The position numbers were made by a program, and so were the translations under genes. A DNA stretch of 64,000 nucleotides from JABDLO01 sp041749255 (GTDB lineage: Bacteria; Bacteroidota; Bacteroidia; Chitinophagales; Saprospiraceae): positions 41,914 through 105,913 of the forward strand of contig JBGTBR010000056.1 of assembly GCA_041749255.1 (NCBI GenBank), written 5' to 3'. Positions 54,651-62,890 of this stretch are shown here, one piece after another; position 1 is the first letter of the stretch; each line of letters starts with the position of its first letter. The notes under the pieces are model-generated. The model made no database searches. It was not told where the DNA came from and saw only the letters and a program-made list of their open reading frames with translations.

Positions 54651-55430
54651 TTATTCTTCAAGATAATTTCGCAGAAGGTTGAAGTATTTTTCCGTATCCC
54701 TGGTAATGGCTTCCATATGATTGCCTTCAAGCACATGCAATTCACCTTGTACTTTCATGTTTTGCTGTAATCGCCTTCCCATTGAAACGGTAGTGAGATC
54801 ATCAATCTTGCAATAAATTAAAAGTAACTTCCCGGGCTTTTTCACTTCCCGGATTCTCCTGTAATAAGAAAAAAATCGATTGGCAGATGGTACGAAAGGA
54901 AATAAAAACAGCGATATAAAATACAAAGAACGATTTCGGCTTTTGTAATAATGGGCGGCATGATCCAGGCAATTTTCAATGATGGCTTTATCAAAATGAC
55001 AAACATTCCCTGCAAGTCCGTTGATTAAAACTGCTCCTCCAAATGAAATTCCATGTCCTGTCAGCAAGTGGATATTCCATTTTTGGTGGCAGAAATTATA
55101 AATCATTCTTACATCTTCACCAAAATTAAAATCAATATCCTCACTTTCGCCAAAACCATTGGCATCAAAAATTACTACATGAAAGCCCAATTGGTGATAA
55201 AAATCTGCATGTCCGGTATGTAGAAAATAGTCTTTGGCCTCTTTCCTGTAAGGATGCATAAGGATGACCACTTTCCCATCATCACAATCAGCTGACCAAT
55301 ACCTTACGGCCAGTTTCCTTTCTCCTTCATTTAGAATCACATGGTGCCAGTATGTAGGAATATCTGTAGGAATAGAATATTGGCTTCCTCTTCCGAGAAA
55401 CTTTCTTTTCCAAAAGTTGGCCTTGTACAT
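54651..55430 (-). CDS. Alpha/beta hydrolase
   Basis: A 259-residue protein with the alpha/beta hydrolase pattern: VVILMHPYRKEAKDYFLHTG (oxyanion region), the strand-helix LGFHVVIFDANGFGESEDID, and the nucleophile elbow GHGISFGGAVLI with Ser 129 in GISFG. A plausible acid lies in the KLLLIYCKIDDLTTVSM strand, and the catalytic His in EGNHMEAI near the C-terminus. The substrate is unknown. It begins 4 nt after the stop of the response regulator gene, so the two are a tight operon and the hydrolase may be under its control. Confidence 0.82.
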   Translation of the reverse strand: MYKANFWKRKFLGRGSQYSIPTDIPTYWHHVILNEGERKLAVRYWSADCDDGKVVILMHPYRKEAKDYFLHTGHADFYHQLGFHVVIFDANGFGESEDIDFNFGEDVRMIYNFCHQKWNIHLLTGHGISFGGAVLINGLAGNVCHFDKAIIENCLDHAAHYYKSRNRSLYFISLFLFPFVPSANRFFSYYRRIREVKKPGKLLLIYCKIDDLTTVSMGRRLQQNMKVQGELHVLEGNHMEAITRDTEKYFNLLRNYLEE

Positions 55431-55434
55431 AGGG

Positions 55435-56082
55435 TCAATCTAAAATTTTATTTTCAATAGCTATTCTCACCAATCCTGCACTGTTTCGGGCATTTAATTT
55501 TGCAAGCAATGAGGATCGGTGGGTCTCGACTGTTTTAAGGCTAATAAAAAGTTTCTCGGCGATTTCAGGTGTAGTGTATTCTTCTATTATGAGTTTGAGG
55601 ATCTCCTTCTCTCTCCTTGAAACTTTTGGCAGAAACGCATTGGTCTTTGCAGATTTTTTTCGTCTCTTCATCAAAGAATTCATGATGGTTTGGGTCACGT
55701 CTTTACTGAAATAGGTTTGTCCACTATGTACAGTCTCGATGGCTTTAATCAATTCATCCTTTCCTGTATTTTTAAGGATATATCCTTTTGCCCCATTATT
55801 GAGCATTTCTGTAACCATGCTTTCTTCATTGAACATTGAAATGGCAATGATCTTAATATCGCCATTGGTTTCTATCAATCGCTTGCACACTTCGATACCA
55901 TTTAGTTCGGGTAAATTGATATCCAGAAGGATAATATCAATCTTATTATTTTTTACAAAATCAATTACCGATGGACCATCATAGCATTTTCCTTTGACAG
56001 AAATATTTACTTCATCTTTTAAAATGGAGTCTAAACCATCTACAAACATAGCGTGGTCATCAGCAATTACCAATTCTATCAT
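55435..56082 (-). CDS. NarL/FixJ-family response regulator
   Basis: The ATG at 56082 starts the receiver domain directly (MIELVIADDHAMFVDGLDSI); a TTG nine nt upstream is also possible. The 215-residue protein has the phospho-acceptor Asp 54 in ILLDINLPE, the AISMFNEESMVT switch region and KGYILKNTGKDELIKAIETV. The LuxR-type HTH is at about residues 155-205 (RREKEILKLIIEEYTTPEIA; LFISLKTVETHRSSLLAKL). The likely partner is the histidine kinase at 56997 in the opposite direction. The hydrolase gene follows 4 nt later. Confidence 0.93.
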   Translation of the reverse strand: MIELVIADDHAMFVDGLDSILKDEVNISVKGKCYDGPSVIDFVKNNKIDIILLDINLPELNGIEVCKRLIETNGDIKIIAISMFNEESMVTEMLNNGAKGYILKNTGKDELIKAIETVHSGQTYFSKDVTQTIMNSLMKRRKKSAKTNAFLPKVSRREKEILKLIIEEYTTPEIAEKLFISLKTVETHRSSLLAKLNARNSAGLVRIAIENKILD

Positions 56083-56091
56083 ATTCCGCAA

Positions 56092-56435
56092 CTTATTATC
56101 GACACGATTTAAAAATTACTTTCACTTGTTGTCGTCCGGGCGCTTTTTGAAAAACTTCATTCAAAATGATTGATTTTGAGCTTAGAAATAGTATTTCGTT
56201 GACATTCAATAAACTACTCCCCCATGTAACCATCCCATATAAGGATATATTTTAAAATCACTTCGATATTTAAATATTAACGGAAATCCTTATTCCAATG
56301 GTATGGCTAAATTACTCTGGAAGAACGCAAAAAATTCAGGGTTTTCCCTGAATTTATAAAATGGGGGTAAACATGGATGTAGGAAGGATAAATTCAAACC
56401 ATATTTGTAATATCAAAAGCAAATAAAAAAACGCA
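56092..56435. other. Region between divergent regulator and small ORF
   Basis: About 340 bp, probable promoter region. It contains a perfect 10-bp inverted repeat, AAATTCAGGG-tttt-CCCTGAATTT, at 56332-56355, which could be an operator. No gene recognised. Confidence 0.5.
56332..56355. promoter_or_regulatory. Perfect 10-bp inverted repeat (possible operator)
   Basis: AAATTCAGGG and CCCTGAATTT flank a TTTT loop. It lies about 250 bp upstream of the response regulator gene and about 80 bp before a small ORF. Regulation by this system is only a possibility. Confidence 0.35.
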
Positions 56436-56627
56436 ATGCAAAAAGAATTACAAGGAGAAAGCTTAGACCGGTTTACAAGGTGGGCTTTATACCTGATTCT
56501 TGCAAGCGTCACATTCGGAGGTAAATTGCTTAAAACACATACTCCGCAAAAACAGGAAAAGTTCGTTTTAGATAGTTATTTCAAAATGGAAGATTCTGTA
56601 CAGGCTCCTGTAGAGGATTTTCAGTAA
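56436..56627 (+). CDS. Small membrane-anchored protein, unknown
   Basis: A 63-residue open frame with one hydrophobic segment (TRWALYLILASVTFGGKLL) and charged ends. It starts with ATG after a possible -7 box variant (CATATTTG, 56400-56407). No family was recognised. It lies between a divergent response regulator and the histidine kinase, so it might belong to this signalling locus, but could also be chance. Confidence 0.4.
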   Translation: MQKELQGESLDRFTRWALYLILASVTFGGKLLKTHTPQKQEKFVLDSYFKMEDSVQAPVEDFQ

Positions 56628-56689
56628 AAGTCGGTCGTCTAAAGAGACAACCCACGTTAAAATTTTCTTTTATCGGTTTACGGAAATGA

Positions 56690-56813
56690 GCAATAAGAGA
56701 GTTAAGGGGCCTTGCGCCCGGTTTATGCCTAATAATACACAATTATCCAATTCCGCCCATCGGCTCTATTTACCCAATAAATAGCGGTAAGGCAACCTTA
56801 ACTCAATTATTGC
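56690..56813. mobile_element. 124-bp inverted-repeat element (MITE-like)
   Basis: Imperfect terminal inverted repeats: GCAATAAGAGAGTTAAGG at the left and the complement of CCTTAACTCAATTATTGC at the right (16 of 18 positions match), followed by CCTTGC/CCTTAC inward. An internal hairpin CTATTT-acccaat-AAATAG lies near 56765-56783. It differs in sequence from the 187-bp element at 54402. No transposase inside. Confidence 0.5.
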
Positions 56814-56869
56814 ATCATAAAAAAAGTAAAAGATTCAATGCTCATTGGGATTGACATTTGCATTAAACT

Positions 56870-56911
56870 AAAAGAATAACCTCAAAAAGTTGTAGGTTAT
56901 TCTTTTTTTTT
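56870..56911 (+). terminator. Strong intrinsic terminator
   Basis: AAAAGAATAACCT (56870-56882) pairs perfectly with AGGTTATTCTTTT (56894-56906), followed by a T-tract. It would end transcripts from the 56436 ORF region before the kinase gene. The A-rich 5' side makes it potentially bidirectional. Confidence 0.85.
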
Positions 56912-56996
56912 GACCATGCAAACCTTTGCAATTTAATAATAGGAACAAATTACCCTATCTTTACAATGTTGTTTGTTCTCTTTATGTTATCGATAT

Positions 56997-58805
56997 ATGG
57001 CTGGATTCTACAAATATTTTTTGTTTCCTCTTCTCTTCCTGTCGTGTTTATCCAACACAGCACTCTGTCAGGTTCACCTCGATTCTATTTACACATTACA
57101 AGAACTCAATCAAATTCTCAAAGAATCAAGGGATAATTACATTTCCAGTTCAGTAAAAACACCGGATGATGAGAAAAAATTGGCGGATGCCTATTTCTTA
57201 ATGGCTGAATATGAGGAAAGAAAATTCAACCATAAAAGATCATTCGACATGTATAAGGAAAGTTTAATTCATTATAAACTGTCTAATGATACGACACAAA
57301 TAATGAAGATAACCCGGTCGATAGCATTCCGGTCTAAAGAAGCAGGCTTATACAGTGAGGCACTCTCATTATACAATGAAGTCATTTCATACTACGAAAG
57401 CAAAAACGACCTGATCATGATGGCCAGGCTATATGCTGAAGTAGCCCACTTATATGCTGAAAGGGGAGATGCTGAAGCAGAACAAAGCTATATCAATAGA
57501 GCAATTGCACTCAATGAGACCATCAATGATACTACATTGATGATACGCTTTATAATGGACAAAACAGCCAATTATGAAAGACTCAATGAAATTGACAGTG
57601 CTTTGCTGTTCGCATTTGATGCTTTTAAACTGGCTGATCAAATTGGAGATAATCTAATGATCAGCAAAAGTCTCTACACCATTGGATATCTGAATCGATT
57701 ACATTCTGAGTACCAACTCGCTATCAAATACCTGTTGCAAAGCCTTATCTTGCTTGAGCATAAGCCCTACGACGAACATAGGAGAAATGTGTACAAGAGT
57801 TTGTCTGAAACATATTCCAGGCTCAATGATTATGATCACGCTTACAGATATGCTTTAATGTATTCTGCACTCAATGATTCCATCTTGCAGAAAGACAGAG
57901 TAGAAGCTATGAACAATGCTGCAGTCCGGTTTGATGTAGCTCAAAAAGAAAAAGATATTGCCATACTCGAATTGGAAAAAATCAATACCCAAAAAGCAAA
58001 TCAAATCCAAAGAAGGGCTTTATATCTCCTCACAGGAGGGTTACTTTTATTGCTTTTGCTCATTTATTATTTGGTGAGGTTCTATTCACAAAAAATAAGA
58101 ACAGAAAAGATCATTTCACAACAGATCAAGGAAATCAATCATCAGAAAATGAGAGAGATGGAAGTCAATATGAAAATGAACTCAATGGAATCGGTTATTG
58201 AAGGACAGGAAATTGAAAGGGAGAGAATTGCCAAAGATTTGCACGACAGTCTTGGAGGATTGTTGTCTACCATCAAGTTACAGTTTGATTCTATCAGATC
58301 GGGAAATGGCAGCCTTACCCAAACACGTGAATATAATAAAGCCAATGATCTATTAGATACGGCAGTAGCTGAGGTGAGAGCCATTTCGCAAAATTTACAA
58401 CCTGGATCCCTGGTGAAACTGGGACTTATACCTGCTATCAACGACCTGATTAATCGATTTGAAGTAGACGGCAATCCCGATATCGATTTTCAATATTACG
58501 GGGTTCCTGAGAAAATGAATCACATTGTAGCTTTATCTGTGTACAGGATCATTCAGGAACTTTTACACAATACCACAAAACACGCTGAAGCCAAAGAAAT
58601 ACTTCTCCAAATCAATACCCTTGGTGATGAATTAATCATCCAATTTGAAGATGACGGAATAGGTTTTGATATCAATAATATCGAAAAAAGAGGGATGGGA
58701 ATTGACAATATTTTTTCCCGTGTTCATTACTTAAAAGGTACCATCGAAATTGATTCTAAACCTGGTGAAGGCACTTCTTACCTCATCCAGATAAAACTCA
58801 AATGA
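56997..58805 (+). CDS. Sensor histidine kinase with N-terminal TPR sensor (HisKA_3 type)
   Basis: From the ATG at 56997 the 602-residue protein has a signal peptide ending near ALCQV. The periplasmic part carries TPR repeats (EALSLYNEVISYYESKNDLI; MARLYAEVAHLYAERGDAEA), then one membrane segment at about 340-362, a coiled-coil linker, the HisKA_3 dimerisation domain with the phosphoryl-accepting His about 416 (KDLHDSLGGLLSTIKL), and a HATPase_c domain (ELLHNTTKHAEAKEI; FEDDGIGFDINNIEKRGMG) ending near EGTSYLIQIKL. This is the NarX/DegS-like kinase type that pairs with NarL/FixJ regulators, such as the one at 55435. It overlaps the next gene by ATGA. Confidence 0.93.
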   Translation: MAGFYKYFLFPLLFLSCLSNTALCQVHLDSIYTLQELNQILKESRDNYISSSVKTPDDEKKLADAYFLMAEYEERKFNHKRSFDMYKESLIHYKLSNDTTQIMKITRSIAFRSKEAGLYSEALSLYNEVISYYESKNDLIMMARLYAEVAHLYAERGDAEAEQSYINRAIALNETINDTTLMIRFIMDKTANYERLNEIDSALLFAFDAFKLADQIGDNLMISKSLYTIGYLNRLHSEYQLAIKYLLQSLILLEHKPYDEHRRNVYKSLSETYSRLNDYDHAYRYALMYSALNDSILQKDRVEAMNNAAVRFDVAQKEKDIAILELEKINTQKANQIQRRALYLLTGGLLLLLLLIYYLVRFYSQKIRTEKIISQQIKEINHQKMREMEVNMKMNSMESVIEGQEIERERIAKDLHDSLGGLLSTIKLQFDSIRSGNGSLTQTREYNKANDLLDTAVAEVRAISQNLQPGSLVKLGLIPAINDLINRFEVDGNPDIDFQYYGVPEKMNHIVALSVYRIIQELLHNTTKHAEAKEILLQINTLGDELIIQFEDDGIGFDINNIEKRGMGIDNIFSRVHYLKGTIEIDSKPGEGTSYLIQIKLK

Positions 58806-59716
58806 TGCTCTCCGAAGATATCCGGATTCCCAGTCCGGTGGAAGAGATTGACTTACCTATTTTCAGGGAAAAGAAAGTAAAGGTGTTTGTCAAAAGAGAG
58901 GATCTGATACATCCTATGCTTTCTGGCAATAAATGGAGAAAATTAAAATACAACCTGGATCATTACACTTCAAACGGATATAGTCGTATGATTACATTCG
59001 GAGGAGCGTTTTCTAATCATCTGCATGCATTTGCGTCTGCCTGTAAAATTTTTTCTGTTGCCGGAACTGCATTTGTAAGAGGTGATGGATTCGACGCCAG
59101 CAACCCTACCCTCACCCATCTGAAAGATTGCGGCGTAGAAATGGTTTTTTTGGATAGAGAAGCTTACAAACTTAAACAACAGGCAAAAAAAGCCATGGAA
59201 TATTTAAAATCCGGAAAGGTTTTCATATTGCCGGAAGGAGGTAGCAATGAGCTGGGTATGAAGGGAGTAAAAGAAATGATGGAAGAAGTCCATCCTATGA
59301 TGCCTACTCCCGATGTGATACTTGTATCTGCAGGTACCGGATGTACCGCAGCAGGAATTATTGCCTGTACAAATATTAAAGTTGAAGTATATCCTGCACT
59401 CAAAGGTTCATTCATGCCTGATTTGATCAATCAACATTTAAATGGGGTTCGTGTAAATTTTAAATGTATAGAAGATTACCATTTTGGCGGTTATGCCAAA
59501 GTAAGCGAAGATTTAGTGTCGTTTATCCGGGCATTCAAAGAAGATACTGGGATACCGTTGGACACGGTTTATACGGGTAAATTGTTTTACGGTATGGTAG
59601 AGAGAATTAAAAAAGATATGTACGCCAAAGGCTCAGTCCTGTTAGCCATTCACACCGGAGGATTGCAGGGCATTGAGGGATTTAACAGTAGGTTTGGATC
59701 AAAATTCAGGCTTTAA
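58802..59716 (+). CDS. PLP-dependent enzyme (ACC deaminase / D-cysteine desulfhydrase family)
   Basis: A 304-residue fold-type II PLP protein. The PLP Lys is in MLSGNKWRKLKYNLDHY (Lys 44), followed by MITFGGAFSNHLHAFASACK, the NHLHAFA substrate block, and KVFILPEGGSNELGMKGVKE. SAGTGCTAAGIIAC is the Gly-rich phosphate loop. AIHTGGLQGIEGF closes the active site. Homologs act as 1-aminocyclopropane-1-carboxylate deaminase or D-cysteine desulfhydrase; which activity is present cannot be decided by sequence alone. It overlaps the kinase gene stop (ATGA), so the two are co-transcribed. Confidence 0.88.
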   Translation: MMLSEDIRIPSPVEEIDLPIFREKKVKVFVKREDLIHPMLSGNKWRKLKYNLDHYTSNGYSRMITFGGAFSNHLHAFASACKIFSVAGTAFVRGDGFDASNPTLTHLKDCGVEMVFLDREAYKLKQQAKKAMEYLKSGKVFILPEGGSNELGMKGVKEMMEEVHPMMPTPDVILVSAGTGCTAAGIIACTNIKVEVYPALKGSFMPDLINQHLNGVRVNFKCIEDYHFGGYAKVSEDLVSFIRAFKEDTGIPLDTVYTGKLFYGMVERIKKDMYAKGSVLLAIHTGGLQGIEGFNSRFGSKFRL

Positions 59717-59724
59717 ACCATTTT

Positions 59725-59762
59725 CAATTACGATTTATCAATTACGAATTACGATTTACGAG
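59725..59762. repeat. ATTACGA word repeat at a convergent junction
   Basis: CAATTACGATTTATCAATTA then CGAATTACGATTTACG fills the gap between the ends of the PLP enzyme and the convergent purN, and runs over the purN stop codon. The same words form the repeat at 1037-1130. Confidence 0.65.
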
Positions 59763-60337
59763 ACAACTTCCATCTCTTGTAAAATATAATGAATAACTCG
59801 TGGATAATATTGATGCTCAAGTGACAATACCCGGCGAGCAATATCATCCGGTGAATCTTCCTTTTTCACAGGGCAGGAGACCTGAAACAAAATCTTTCCT
59901 TCATCAAAATTTTCATTGACCAGATGGACTGTCATTCCGGATAATTTTTCACCACTTTCTTTTACCGCCTTATGAACGCTCATTCCATACATACCTTTTC
60001 CTCCGAATTTAGGCAACAATGCCGGATGGATATTTAATATTCTGTTTTCAAAGGCTTCTACCAAATATGCTGGAATCAGCCACAAAAATCCTGCTAATAC
60101 TATTAGATCAATTTTTCTACTATCCAGTTCAGCCAGAATGTATTTTTCGTGATAAAAGCTGTCTCTGGTAATCAATAACCATGGGATACTATGGTTTTCT
60201 GCCTTTTGTATGACAGCAGCAGTGGGGTTATTACACAAAATGAGTGAAACCTCAATATCGTTTTTTCCTGAAAAATAATTGATAATACTTTGGGCATTAC
60301 TGCCACCACCTGAAGCGAAAATGGCTATACTTTTCAC
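59756..60337 (-). CDS. purN: Phosphoribosylglycinamide formyltransferase
   Basis: Purine synthesis enzyme that transfers a formyl group from 10-formyl-THF to GAR. The 193-residue protein has IAIFASGGGSNAQSIINYF, LIVLAGFLWLIPAYLVEAF, RILNIHPALLPKFGGKGMYG with the catalytic His, and HLVNENFDEGKILFQ with the catalytic Asp. The start is GTG at 60337, overlapping the stop of the upstream porD-like gene as GTGA, so it is translationally coupled. The gene's ending is inside the ATTACGA repeat. In other Bacteroidota recN often follows porD; here purN does. Confidence 0.95.
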   Translation of the reverse strand: MKSIAIFASGGGSNAQSIINYFSGKNDIEVSLILCNNPTAAVIQKAENHSIPWLLITRDSFYHEKYILAELDSRKIDLIVLAGFLWLIPAYLVEAFENRILNIHPALLPKFGGKGMYGMSVHKAVKESGEKLSGMTVHLVNENFDEGKILFQVSCPVKKEDSPDDIARRVLSLEHQYYPRVIHYILQEMEVVS

Positions 60338-61254
60338 CGCAATACATTGTACCTGGTCGCATTGGAAGGATCAATTCTTACTAGAGTGGTATAGACACTG
60401 GTTTTTTCACCAGAGTCTGCTACTTTAAAGATTTCAATTATTTCATTGGATTTTGAATCTACAATAGTATTAAGCAGGTAACTATTGGGATATGAAGTAT
60501 TGGCTTCATTCATTGTTTTCATGGCTGTAAGAATTACTGCCCTACCCTTGTCGGGCTCTTCTGCCATGATGTCCAGTCCTTTACGGTGGTAATCGTAAAA
60601 TGCAGTTCTTACATTTCGCATTCTCGGATTGAAAATATTTTCAATGAGCCAAAACCGATTTCTGGGTCCGCTATTTTGATTCCACCCCCTATCATTGGTG
60701 CTTATAGCCTGGGGTAATACCAGCATTGTATTTTGGGCTGCTTTAAAATAGTCTTCACCTCCTTGTGGGGAAAAAGACTCGTAATCAAAAGCCAGTATCA
60801 GGAACGCATAATAGGTGAGTATGGAAGAGAGATTATCCACAAATCTGTTTTCGCTTTTTTCTATAGGTTGAAAATTGTGATAAACAAGATTTACTCCTCT
60901 TTCATAAATGTTGAGCATCGAAGTTTTATAATCCGTATTATGTACCGGTCTATTGGATTGAACTATGATATCAAAAACAAAAGAGCTATTGGATATTTCC
61001 TCCGTCAATGTCAATTGAAAATTAGCTTCAATCCTTTCATCATCACCATAAAAATCATTGGTCCATTTTGTATTATTGAAAAACTCATCTATCGCCTTTT
61101 CCAGATTCTGAAATACTGAAGGATCGGTTTGGGTCAGATTTCTGGCCAGTACTCTGGTATTTACCCGCAACTCCTGTCCTGAAAGAAAACAGGTGCCCAG
61201 AACCAGAATAATGAGAGGGGTTACTTTTTTGGACAACGACTTGAAATAATTCAT
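60334..61254 (-). CDS. porD: DUF4835 / PorD-family T9SS-associated protein
   Basis: From the ATG at 61254 a 306-residue protein with a signal peptide (ending near FLSGQEL). The segments LRVNTRVLARNLTQTDPSVF, FNNTKWTNDFYGDDERIEAN, FQLTLTEEISNSSFVFDIIV and LAFDYESFSPQGGEDYF match DUF4835, a family annotated as type IX secretion protein PorD in this phylum. It is probably periplasmic or outer membrane associated. It follows coaBC in the conserved order BamD-RpoZ-CoaBC-DUF4835 and is followed by purN, with a 4-nt overlap. A frame open further upstream is not used. Confidence 0.85.
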   Translation of the reverse strand: MNYFKSLSKKVTPLIILVLGTCFLSGQELRVNTRVLARNLTQTDPSVFQNLEKAIDEFFNNTKWTNDFYGDDERIEANFQLTLTEEISNSSFVFDIIVQSNRPVHNTDYKTSMLNIYERGVNLVYHNFQPIEKSENRFVDNLSSILTYYAFLILAFDYESFSPQGGEDYFKAAQNTMLVLPQAISTNDRGWNQNSGPRNRFWLIENIFNPRMRNVRTAFYDYHRKGLDIMAEEPDKGRAVILTAMKTMNEANTSYPNSYLLNTIVDSKSNEIIEIFKVADSGEKTSVYTTLVRIDPSNATRYNVLR

Positions 61255-61319
61255 ATTACTACTTAAAGTTAAAAAAATGCATGTAAGAAACAGGTAAAAG
61301 AACAATACGACGTGCTACA

Positions 61320-62528
61320 TCATTGATTCTCATTCAAAATCAATACCAATTCATTAACGATGTCAATCGCTACTTCATTTTTTGATTTAAGTGAAAATAT
61401 TTTTTTGTTTTTGTTTTTATAGTAAATGGTGATTTTATTGGTATCGTGTGAAAATCCTGCACCATCGTCTTGTAATGAATTCAGCACGATGAAGTCAAAG
61501 TTTTTGGCATGTAGCTTTTTTAATGCATTTTCTTCTTCATTTTCCGTCTCCAGGGCAAAACCGATCATAATTTGACCGGATTTCTTTTTCTTGCCCATGA
61601 CTTCTGCTATATCAATCGTTTTTCTGAGTTGAATGGACATAGTTGACTCTGCTTGCTTCTTTATTTTATCTTTTGATTTCTGCATGGGTGTATAATCTGC
61701 TACTGCAGCACTCATAATGAGTATATCACTGTCGCCGGCGTGGGATTTTGTGGCTTCATACATTTCTTCCGCAGACTGTACATGTACGACATTGTATTCT
61801 TCACTTACCTCAACCGACACTGGTCCTAAAATGACATGTACTTCAGCCCCCCTTTTGTGGCACTGAGCCGCGAGAGACAATCCCATTTTCCCAGTACTGT
61901 GGTTGCCAATATATCTCACAGGATCAATAGCTTCATGTGTTGGCCCGGCAGTGATAAGAACCTTTTTTCCCTTCAGGTCTTGGCCAACGTGAAAATGGTC
62001 ACTTAGAAAATGGATGATTTCATCGGGTTCAGCCATTCTGCCATCTCCGATCAATCCGCTTGCAAGTTCTCCATAACCCACGGGAATAATGGTATGGCCG
62101 TATGATTGTAATGTAGCTAAATTGTTCTTTGTGGATGGATGTTTCCACATATCTAAATCCATGGCAGGAGCAATAAAAACGGGGCATTTGGCAGATAGGT
62201 AGGTCGCCAATACCATATTATCTGCCATTCCGGCGGCCATTTTGGATAGTGTAGTCGCCGTAGCAGGGGCTATAAGCATTATATCGGCCCAAAGGCCTAA
62301 TTCCACATGACTATGCCAAGTATTCGCATCGTTTATTTGGGTGTAAACCGGATTGTGTGAAAGGGTAGAAAAAGTAAGAGGACTGACAAAAGCCTGTGCA
62401 GCCTGGGTCATTAATACCTTTACTTCAGCACCTTCTTTTGTCAATGCCCGCACCAGATAGGCACTTTTATATACAGCTATACTCCCTGAGACGGCCAGCA
62501 GAATCTTTTTGTTTTCGAGGGAGCTCAT
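61320..62528 (-). CDS. coaBC: Bifunctional phosphopantothenoylcysteine decarboxylase/synthetase
   Basis: Coenzyme A biosynthesis enzyme. The 402-residue protein has an N-terminal CoaC flavoprotein domain (LLAVSGSIAVYKSAYLVRAL; THVELGLWADIMLIAPATA with the active His region; APAMDLDMWKHP) and a C-terminal CoaB ligase domain from about residue 185 (GKKVLITAGPTHEAIDPVRY then IGNHSTGKMGLSLA; SDILIMSAAVADYTPMQKSK). MIGFALETENEEENALKKLH is also typical. It lies 20 bp after rpoZ and 65 bp before the porD start. Confidence 0.96.
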   Translation of the reverse strand: MSSLENKKILLAVSGSIAVYKSAYLVRALTKEGAEVKVLMTQAAQAFVSPLTFSTLSHNPVYTQINDANTWHSHVELGLWADIMLIAPATATTLSKMAAGMADNMVLATYLSAKCPVFIAPAMDLDMWKHPSTKNNLATLQSYGHTIIPVGYGELASGLIGDGRMAEPDEIIHFLSDHFHVGQDLKGKKVLITAGPTHEAIDPVRYIGNHSTGKMGLSLAAQCHKRGAEVHVILGPVSVEVSEEYNVVHVQSAEEMYEATKSHAGDSDILIMSAAVADYTPMQKSKDKIKKQAESTMSIQLRKTIDIAEVMGKKKKSGQIMIGFALETENEEENALKKLHAKNFDFIVLNSLQDDGAGFSHDTNKITIYYKNKNKKIFSLKSKNEVAIDIVNELVLILNENQ

Positions 62529-62548
62529 GGCTGATAATATCAGATGTC

Positions 62549-62890
62549 TTAGTCTTCTTTCACATCGTGGCCTCTCTGACGGTATTCTAAATCACCATTG
62601 AGAAACTCTTCGGTAGCGATCGTTACAGGATTGGGTAACCTTTCGTAAAACTTGGAGATTTCAATTTGTTCTTTATTCTCCTGTATTTCTTCTATGGCAT
62701 CCGTCTGGACTGCAAATTCCTCAAGCTTGGAATGCAATTCTGATTTAAGGTCAACTGCAATTTGTTTAGACCTTTTGGAAATGACTACCAATGACCGGTA
62801 AATATTTCCTGATTTATTGGCTATATCCTGAATATTCCTGGCTCTAACATTAGGGTCCAGGCCCTGAACTTTTGATTTAATATCTGTCAT
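62549..62890 (-). CDS. rpoZ: RNA polymerase subunit omega-like protein
   Basis: A 113-residue protein of the RpoZ family common in this phylum: NVRARNIQDIANKSGNIYRS then LVVISKRSKQIA gives the omega fold, although the sequence is longer than E. coli omega by about 20 residues and has an acidic insert (EEIQENKEQIEISKF). PNPVTIATEEFLNGDLEYRQ is a typical C-terminal part. It overlaps bamD by ATGA and precedes coaBC, the usual order. Omega assists RNA polymerase assembly. Confidence 0.88.
   Translation of the reverse strand: MTDIKSKVQGLDPNVRARNIQDIANKSGNIYRSLVVISKRSKQIAVDLKSELHSKLEEFAVQTDAIEEIQENKEQIEISKFYERLPNPVTIATEEFLNGDLEYRQRGHDVKED

Larger units (their letters stand above)
56628..56996. other. 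Non-coding stretch before the histidine kinase
   Basis: Holds a palindromic element (56690-56813) and a terminator (56870-56911). No gene recognised besides these. Confidence 0.5.
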
